10,599 nucleotides of DNA from an uncultured Coprococcus sp. (GTDB lineage Bacteria > Bacillota > Clostridia > Lachnospirales > Lachnospiraceae): NCBI GenBank assembly GCA_900548315.1, contig URJU01000068.1, positions 1 through 10,599 on the forward strand. The letters are read 5' to 3'. The translations under genes were made by a program, and so were the position numbers. Positions 6,572 through 10,599 of the stretch are shown one piece after another. Position 1 is the first letter of the stretch. Each line of letters begins with the position of its first letter. Below the pieces are notes generated by a model. That model searched no databases and had not been told where the DNA came from. It saw nothing but the letters and a program-made list of their open reading frames with translations.

Positions 6572-6668
6572 AGTATCCTCCTTATTTTGACCTTTTCTGA
6601 AAAGCCCTGAGCTTCCAGTTGTTGATAAGCACTTATACTACTTCTGCTTTTGCATGTCAGAAATGTCG
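6572..6668 (-). promoter_or_regulatory. Candidate internal promoter with dyad before the binding-protein gene
   Basis: On the minus strand, CTGACA (6660-6655) and TATAAG (6637-6632), each five of six to consensus, are exactly 17 bp apart. The dyad ATAAGTGCTTAT (6625-6636 region) overlaps the -10 box and start site. Transcription from here would give the binding protein its own short leader of about 50 nt and allow it to outnumber the membrane components. Confidence 0.5.
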
Positions 6669-7469
6669 TTACTTTTCGATGGCATTTGTAACATCTGTCT
6701 TCCATTTGAGCACTATATGCTCGACAAACTGTATTATACTGAACATTATTATGTAGATCAGACCGATCATTATGATTGCCAGGAACATATCGTCCATCTT
6801 AAACCACTGCTTTGCATTGATGATCATATATCCAAGCCCCTTTGATGCGCCCAGCATCTCTGATACCATGAGTGCTCCGAATGTCATTGCCAGTGTGACC
6901 TTCATTCCGACAAATACATTCGGTATGGCGTTTGGAAGCATAACCCGTGTAAATATCTGGAACTGCGTTGCCCCCAGGGAAGTCGCCGCACGTATCAGAA
7001 CCGGTGGTGTATTCTTTAGACCATCGGTTATGTATGGCAGCATGGTCATAAATGTACAATATGCAATAAGTCCTATCTTCGACGACTCTCCGATTCCAAA
7101 CCATATTATTATGATAGGAAGGAGTGCGTATGGTGGGATAGGTCCGAGCAGATTGATGATCGGTGAAAACCATGCCTCCACAAGTTTCTGATTTGCAAAT
7201 ATAATTCCAACCGTTATCGCCAAAACTCCGCCTATCAGAAATCCCAGCAGTATTCTCCTGATTGATACGGAAGTGTGCAGCCACAGCGTGCCATCACCAG
7301 CATATTCCATTGCCTTTTTGATGATATCTGTGGGAGCCGGAAGGAACTTTGGATTGAACCACTCATGCATCTGGTTCATCTGTGTAACTATCTGCCATAT
7401 CGCAAAAAACAGGATCAGTGATGTGATACTCAATATAAGTTCTTTTTTATTTCTTTTCTTTTTCTTCAT
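6669..7469 (-). CDS. ABC transporter permease, SsuC/TauC-like (NitT/TauT type)
   Basis: A 266-residue polytopic membrane protein with a basic N-terminus (MKKKKRNKK) and about six hydrophobic segments, the usual size for this binding-protein-dependent permease family. The cytoplasmic EAA-type coupling loop is seen as RAATSLGATQFQIFTRVMLP (residues 160-179), which docks on the ATPase. NPKFLPAPTDI near residues 39-49 is characteristic of SsuC/TauC/NrtB relatives. The start at 7469 is chosen because TGAGGTGG lies 5 bp upstream; the frame is open to 7487, which would overlap the ATPase gene and lack a good site. The ATPase stop codon is part of that ribosome binding site, leaving 10 bp between the genes, which indicates translational coupling. 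Most likely works as a homodimer with the adjacent ATPase and binding protein. Confidence 0.92.
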   Translation of the reverse strand: MKKKKRNKKELILSITSLILFFAIWQIVTQMNQMHEWFNPKFLPAPTDIIKKAMEYAGDGTLWLHTSVSIRRILLGFLIGGVLAITVGIIFANQKLVEAWFSPIINLLGPIPPYALLPIIIIWFGIGESSKIGLIAYCTFMTMLPYITDGLKNTPPVLIRAATSLGATQFQIFTRVMLPNAIPNVFVGMKVTLAMTFGALMVSEMLGASKGLGYMIINAKQWFKMDDMFLAIIMIGLIYIIMFSIIQFVEHIVLKWKTDVTNAIEK

Positions 7470-7479
7470 ATCTGCCACC

Positions 7480-8268
7480 TCAATCACTCGTCAGAGGTAT
7501 GTCACCCAGCCTCTTTTCAAAATACTCAATATACTTTGCAAAATCCAGGGATTTCATATCTCTTGGTCTGTCCAGTTCAATCTTTACATCACAGTCAACA
7601 GCTGCATTCTTCAACACGATCACCCTGTCTGCCAGATACACAGCCTCCTGCACGGAGTGGGTGATAAAGAATATGGTGATCTGGGTCTTTTGAAATATAT
7701 TCAGAAGCTCTCTTCTCATATTTTCCCTTGTCATGGCATCCAGTGCTCCGAGCGGCTCGTCCATTAAGATGATCTTTGGTTCATTTGCCAGAGCCCTCGC
7801 AATTCCAACTCGCTGCGCCATACCGCCTGACAGCTGTCTCGGATAATAGTCCTCTATACCGCCAAGCCCAACCATATCTATGTATTTCTTTGCGATCTTC
7901 TCACATTCTTCTTTGCTCTTGTGATGCAGTTTCGGTCCCATCATAATATTTTTCTTGACCGTGAGCCACGGCATGAGAGCGTGTTCCTGAAATACCATTC
8001 CCGCTCTGCCACTTGCCTTAGTGACCTTTTCACCGAAAATATCTATTTCACCATCCGAAGGTTTGATATAACCGGATATCAGATTGAGCAGTGTCGACTT
8101 TCCGCAGCCGGATGGTCCGAGCACACACACAAATTCATTCTCCATGACGTCTATATTGATATCCCGCAAAACATACTGACTTTCTCCATCGTTGAAACTT
8201 TCATATTTCTTGCCGAGACCTTTTATCTCAATTGCATTTTTTCTGTTGGTATCCAGTGCACCTTCCAT
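7480..8268 (-). CDS. ABC transporter ATP-binding protein, SsuB/TauB-like
   Basis: A 262-residue cytoplasmic ATPase that powers the importer. All ABC motifs are intact: Walker A GPSGCGKST (51-59), Q-loop Q94 in MVFQEH, signature LSGGM (146-150), Walker B IILMDEP (166-172) followed by the D-loop GALD, and the switch histidine H204 in FITHS. Length and the PWLTV segment after the Q-loop match the nitrate/sulfonate/taurine subfamily. GGGAGG lies 9 bp before the ATG at 8268; the GTG at 8277, nine bases upstream, overlaps that site and is less likely. It begins 23 bp after the kinase-like gene and ends 10 bp before the permease gene, so it is central to the operon. Confidence 0.94.
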   Translation of the reverse strand: MEGALDTNRKNAIEIKGLGKKYESFNDGESQYVLRDINIDVMENEFVCVLGPSGCGKSTLLNLISGYIKPSDGEIDIFGEKVTKASGRAGMVFQEHALMPWLTVKKNIMMGPKLHHKSKEECEKIAKKYIDMVGLGGIEDYYPRQLSGGMAQRVGIARALANEPKIILMDEPLGALDAMTRENMRRELLNIFQKTQITIFFITHSVQEAVYLADRVIVLKNAAVDCDVKIELDRPRDMKSLDFAKYIEYFEKRLGDIPLTSD

Positions 8269-8291
8269 GGTTGCCACCTCCCGTTATCGCA

Positions 8292-8900
8292 CTATTCTTC
8301 AAATCCCATCGCGACTCTCTTCTTTATCATATCCGCCAGCATCTCCGCAGTGTGCTCAACGCCGACGAAACTGGAGTCTATCATTATCTGTCTGCCATTT
8401 ATGGTTGCCGCCGGCATTCCAGTATAATACTGGTGATAATTGTCTCTCGCCTTGTCAACCTTTGCTATCATATCCTTCGCCTCATTTTCATTCATGCCGA
8501 GAACTTCTATACAGTTCTTCAGTCGTTTCTCATATGGGGCATATATAAATATATTGATCGTATTTTTCAAGTGTCTCAGTATGTAATCAGAACATCTTCC
8601 GACTATGATGCAAGACTTGTCATACGTCGCGATCTCCGAAATGATGCACTGCTGAACGCTGAACAAATAATTCTGCATCTTTGGAGTTCCTATGCCCATC
8701 GGATACTTCATCTTAGAATAGGATTTCTCATCATAATCTGAGAGCTCCTCCCTGGACTTATTCATCTCTCTGCTGGCAAGCTCCACAATATCCCTGTCGT
8801 AATATTCAATCTGCAATATCTCAGATAACTTCTTCGCTATCGGACGTCCAAGACTTCCAAACTGTCTCTGGATCGTCACTATATAAATATCATTTGCCAT
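8292..8900 (-). CDS. Cytidylate-kinase-like family P-loop protein
   Basis: A 202-residue protein of the cytidylate-kinase-like family (distinct from the true Cmk). The N-terminus IVTIQRQFGSLGRPIAKKLSE (about 7-27) is the family's nucleotide-binding strand-loop-helix, followed by IEYYDRDIVELAS (32-44) and the IIVGRCSDYIL segment near 97-107. From memory the usual loop reads GSGGR, while here it is GSLGR. The substrate is unknown for most members, and many sit beside transporters in Firmicutes. It lies 43 bp after the hydrolase gene and 23 bp before the ATPase gene, so it is probably co-transcribed and may act on the imported compound or serve regulation. AAAGGAT precedes the ATG. Family assignment is firm; activity is not. 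Confidence 0.82.
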   Translation of the reverse strand: MANDIYIVTIQRQFGSLGRPIAKKLSEILQIEYYDRDIVELASREMNKSREELSDYDEKSYSKMKYPMGIGTPKMQNYLFSVQQCIISEIATYDKSCIIVGRCSDYILRHLKNTINIFIYAPYEKRLKNCIEVLGMNENEAKDMIAKVDKARDNYHQYYTGMPAATINGRQIMIDSSFVGVEHTAEMLADMIKKRVAMGFEE

Positions 8901-8943
8901 ATGTATACATCCTTTCTCAGCTTCCCCAGAAACCTCTGTCTTA

Positions 8944-9780
8944 CTAAAAGTTTCTTGTATCTGATATAAGTGAATATGCCTCTGGTCTTCTGTCCTTCAT
9001 ATATGAGAGCATCATCGCATTGTCCTTGATGCAGGAATCTATATCTATATCTGCGTAAATGATCTCCTCCTCATGACCTGCTGCCGCAAGGACATTTCCT
9101 CTTGGTCCTATGATCCTGCTCTCACCGTTGAGAGTGGAATCCCCCTCCACACCACATCTGTTTGAACAGATCATGAACACATGATTTTCCACTGCACGGG
9201 CTCTCGTGTTGAGTTCCCATATATCAGCCTCAAGATTTCTCCATGCAGCCGAGTCGAATATCACATTGCTTCCCATGAGTGACAATACTCTGGCTGTCTC
9301 CGGGAATGAGGTATCATAGCATATCATGTGTCCAGCCTTGCACATCGGCATGTCAAATGTTCCATATTCGCACGTTATGCTCTCTCTCCATGTGAGCTTT
9401 TCAAGTCCCCATACATGTATCTTGCGGTAAATGCTGACGATCTTACCCTCCGGAGATATCGCTATCTGTGAATTGTAAAGTCTTCCCGGCACACCGCTCT
9501 TTTCTGAGATACCTGTCACGATATAGAGTCCTGTTGCCTTTGCCACCTTGCACAGATAGTTTGTTGAAGGTCCCGGTATCGGCTCTGATATCTCGTAGTA
9601 TTTCTCACCAAGTATTGTCGGACTGTATCCTGTCGTTGCCAGTTCAGGAAAACATATGGCAAGTGCGCCCTTGGTCGATGCCTCCTTACAGAAATCCGCC
9701 ATCTTCTTAAGATTTGCCTTCACATTTCCAAGTTCACAATCCATGTTCACCGCTGCCGCCTTAAAAATCTTTTTGTTCAT
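8944..9780 (-). CDS. Carbon-nitrogen hydrolase, nitrilase superfamily
   Basis: A 278-residue enzyme of the nitrilase/omega-amidase/N-carbamoylase superfamily. The catalytic triad is complete: E46 (CFPELATTGY), K120 (YRKIH) and C154 (MICYDTSFPE). It would cleave a non-peptide C-N bond such as an amide, nitrile or carbamoyl group and release ammonia. The subfamily, and therefore the substrate, cannot be fixed by eye. The frame is open back to 9888, but that stretch (36 residues) is almost all Lys, Arg and Gln, comes from purine-rich DNA and overlaps the preceding gene. The chosen ATG at 9780 has GAGAGG about 10 bp upstream, and the family's first beta strand (FKAAAVNMD) follows at once. It stands between the ornithine-cyclodeaminase-like and kinase-like genes, upstream of the ABC importer. 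Confidence 0.9.
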   Translation of the reverse strand: MNKKIFKAAAVNMDCELGNVKANLKKMADFCKEASTKGALAICFPELATTGYSPTILGEKYYEISEPIPGPSTNYLCKVAKATGLYIVTGISEKSGVPGRLYNSQIAISPEGKIVSIYRKIHVWGLEKLTWRESITCEYGTFDMPMCKAGHMICYDTSFPETARVLSLMGSNVIFDSAAWRNLEADIWELNTRARAVENHVFMICSNRCGVEGDSTLNGESRIIGPRGNVLAAAGHEEEIIYADIDIDSCIKDNAMMLSYMKDRRPEAYSLISDTRNF

Positions 9781-9875
9781 AATACATACGCCTCTCTTTC
9801 TTCTCTTTTTGTCTCTTTGCTTTCTCTGTCCCATTCTTTGAATTTTTCTTTGATTCTTCCTCTGGTATCTTTTAT

Positions 9876-10599
9876 TTATTTCCAACATGGGTCATCCCAT
9901 ATCTTCAATCTTGTTCCTTCACCTGATCCAAGCGCCTTCTGATAGAGCCTATAGCCCCATGCCAGGTCAAACAGCACCTGCCCGCTTGTCACAAATATCT
10001 CTTTTCTGTCATGCTCTATCCTGCCATCAGCCTTTCCTCTGACCACATCCCCCATACTTATCTGGGAACGGAGATCAGGCATAAGACCGTCCTCCATGAG
10101 CTTATACATTTTCCCCCAGCCGTTGTTCGCCTTGAGTATACTTCCAACTCCCAACGCCTCGTCGTAGTAAGCCATGTGCATTTTCGTGTTGTCAAAGCAC
10201 AGCCCATTTTTCAACCAGAAATCATCATCCGCTTCTATCGGGGATGTCAGCAGTACACATGCGCCGTCCTTTATCCACTCATTCTTTATATAGAGCGGAT
10301 CCTTTGGTGAAGCTGCTATGCTCACCACATCTCCCGCAGCTATGCATTCTTCCATGGATAAAACAGCCTCCGCATTAATTCCGGTCTCCTGTTTCACCCA
10401 CTCTGCAAATTTCTCGGCATGCTCTATATGTGCCGCCTTGCAGTATATTTTCTGTACTCCAGGCAAAACCGAATGTATGGCAAGCACCGTTGCCCTCTGC
10501 ACCGGTCCGGTTCCAATAAGTGCCGCTGTCCTCGCATCCTTATTTCCGAAATATCTGAGGAACACCCCTGGAATGCATCCCGTTCTCATGGAACTTATC
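9876..10599 (-). CDS. Ornithine cyclodeaminase / mu-crystallin family protein (5' end outside window)
   Basis: Partial gene; the reading frame runs off the right edge, and codons before the first visible ATG (10589) continue the family motif as ISSMRTGCIPGVFLRYFG. The visible part, about 240 residues, holds the NAD(P)-binding Rossmann segment TAALIGTGPVQRA, then DVVSIAASPKDPLYI and EWIKDGACVLL, and ends with EIFVTSGQVLFDLAWGYRLYQKAL and an unusual tail, TRLKIWDDPCWK. The family includes ornithine cyclodeaminase, alanine dehydrogenase, ketimine and pyrroline-carboxylate reductases, and diaminopropionate synthases, so the reaction is open. It is the most upstream visible member of the importer operon, 95 bp before the hydrolase gene. 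The promoter must lie outside the window. Confidence 0.85.
   Translation of the reverse strand, partial: ISSMRTGCIPGVFLRYFGNKDARTAALIGTGPVQRATVLAIHSVLPGVQKIYCKAAHIEHAEKFAEWVKQETGINAEAVLSMEECIAAGDVVSIAASPKDPLYIKNEWIKDGACVLLTSPIEADDDFWLKNGLCFDNTKMHMAYYDEALGVGSILKANNGWGKMYKLMEDGLMPDLRSQISMGDVVRGKADGRIEHDRKEIFVTSGQVLFDLAWGYRLYQKALGSGEGTRLKIWDDPCWK

Noticed and set aside
6799..7284. Second minus-strand open frame (161 codons) within the permease gene
   Set aside because: It is an overlapping frame of the permease, rich in His, Arg and Thr, without motifs or a start site.
1..10599. CRISPR array, insertion sequence, tRNA or rRNA, phage genes
   Set aside because: No regularly spaced repeats, transposase, RNA gene or phage-type protein was seen on either strand.

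Overview
The window looks like chromosomal DNA of a low-to-mid GC Clostridia, most likely a Lachnospiraceae-type gut Firmicute. The reasons are the strong purine-rich ribosome binding sites (AAGGAGG, GGGAGG, GGAGAAGG), sigma-A type promoters, tightly packed co-directional genes, and the protein types present. This placement is an inference from style; no rRNA or other marker gene is present. All credible genes lie on the minus strand, so the window is best read from its right end to its left end.

Right part (about 10599 to 5498) is one long co-directional run. It starts with a partial ornithine cyclodeaminase/mu-crystallin family protein, followed by a nitrilase-superfamily carbon-nitrogen hydrolase and a cytidylate-kinase-like P-loop protein. 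A complete NitT/TauT/SsuABC-type ABC importer follows: ATPase, permease and lipoprotein binding protein. Spacings of 10 to 97 bp suggest an operon for uptake and processing of a small nitrogen- or sulfur-containing compound of unknown identity. A candidate internal promoter lies just before the binding-protein gene.

Middle part (about 5409 to 3661) holds a doubtful 62-residue hydrophobic ORF with some resemblance to Flp1-type pilins. After it comes a 276-bp regulatory-looking gap with two dyads and a weak promoter candidate, then a SotB-like major facilitator efflux permease that ends at a strong intrinsic terminator.

Left part (3640 to 54) is a compact NAD-salvage operon: nicotinamidase (pncA), a NrtR-type Nudix/winged-helix regulator, the nicotinamide riboside transporter PnuC, and an HTH-less bifunctional NadR (NMN adenylyltransferase/ribosylnicotinamide kinase). 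Its promoter has a perfect TTGACA -35 box and a TATCAT -10 box 17 bp apart. A 17-bp palindrome fills the spacer, and an exact inverted copy lies just after the expected transcription start. This is a strong candidate for autoregulation by the encoded NrtR-like protein. The operon would recover nicotinamide (through nicotinate) and nicotinamide riboside (through NMN) into NAD.
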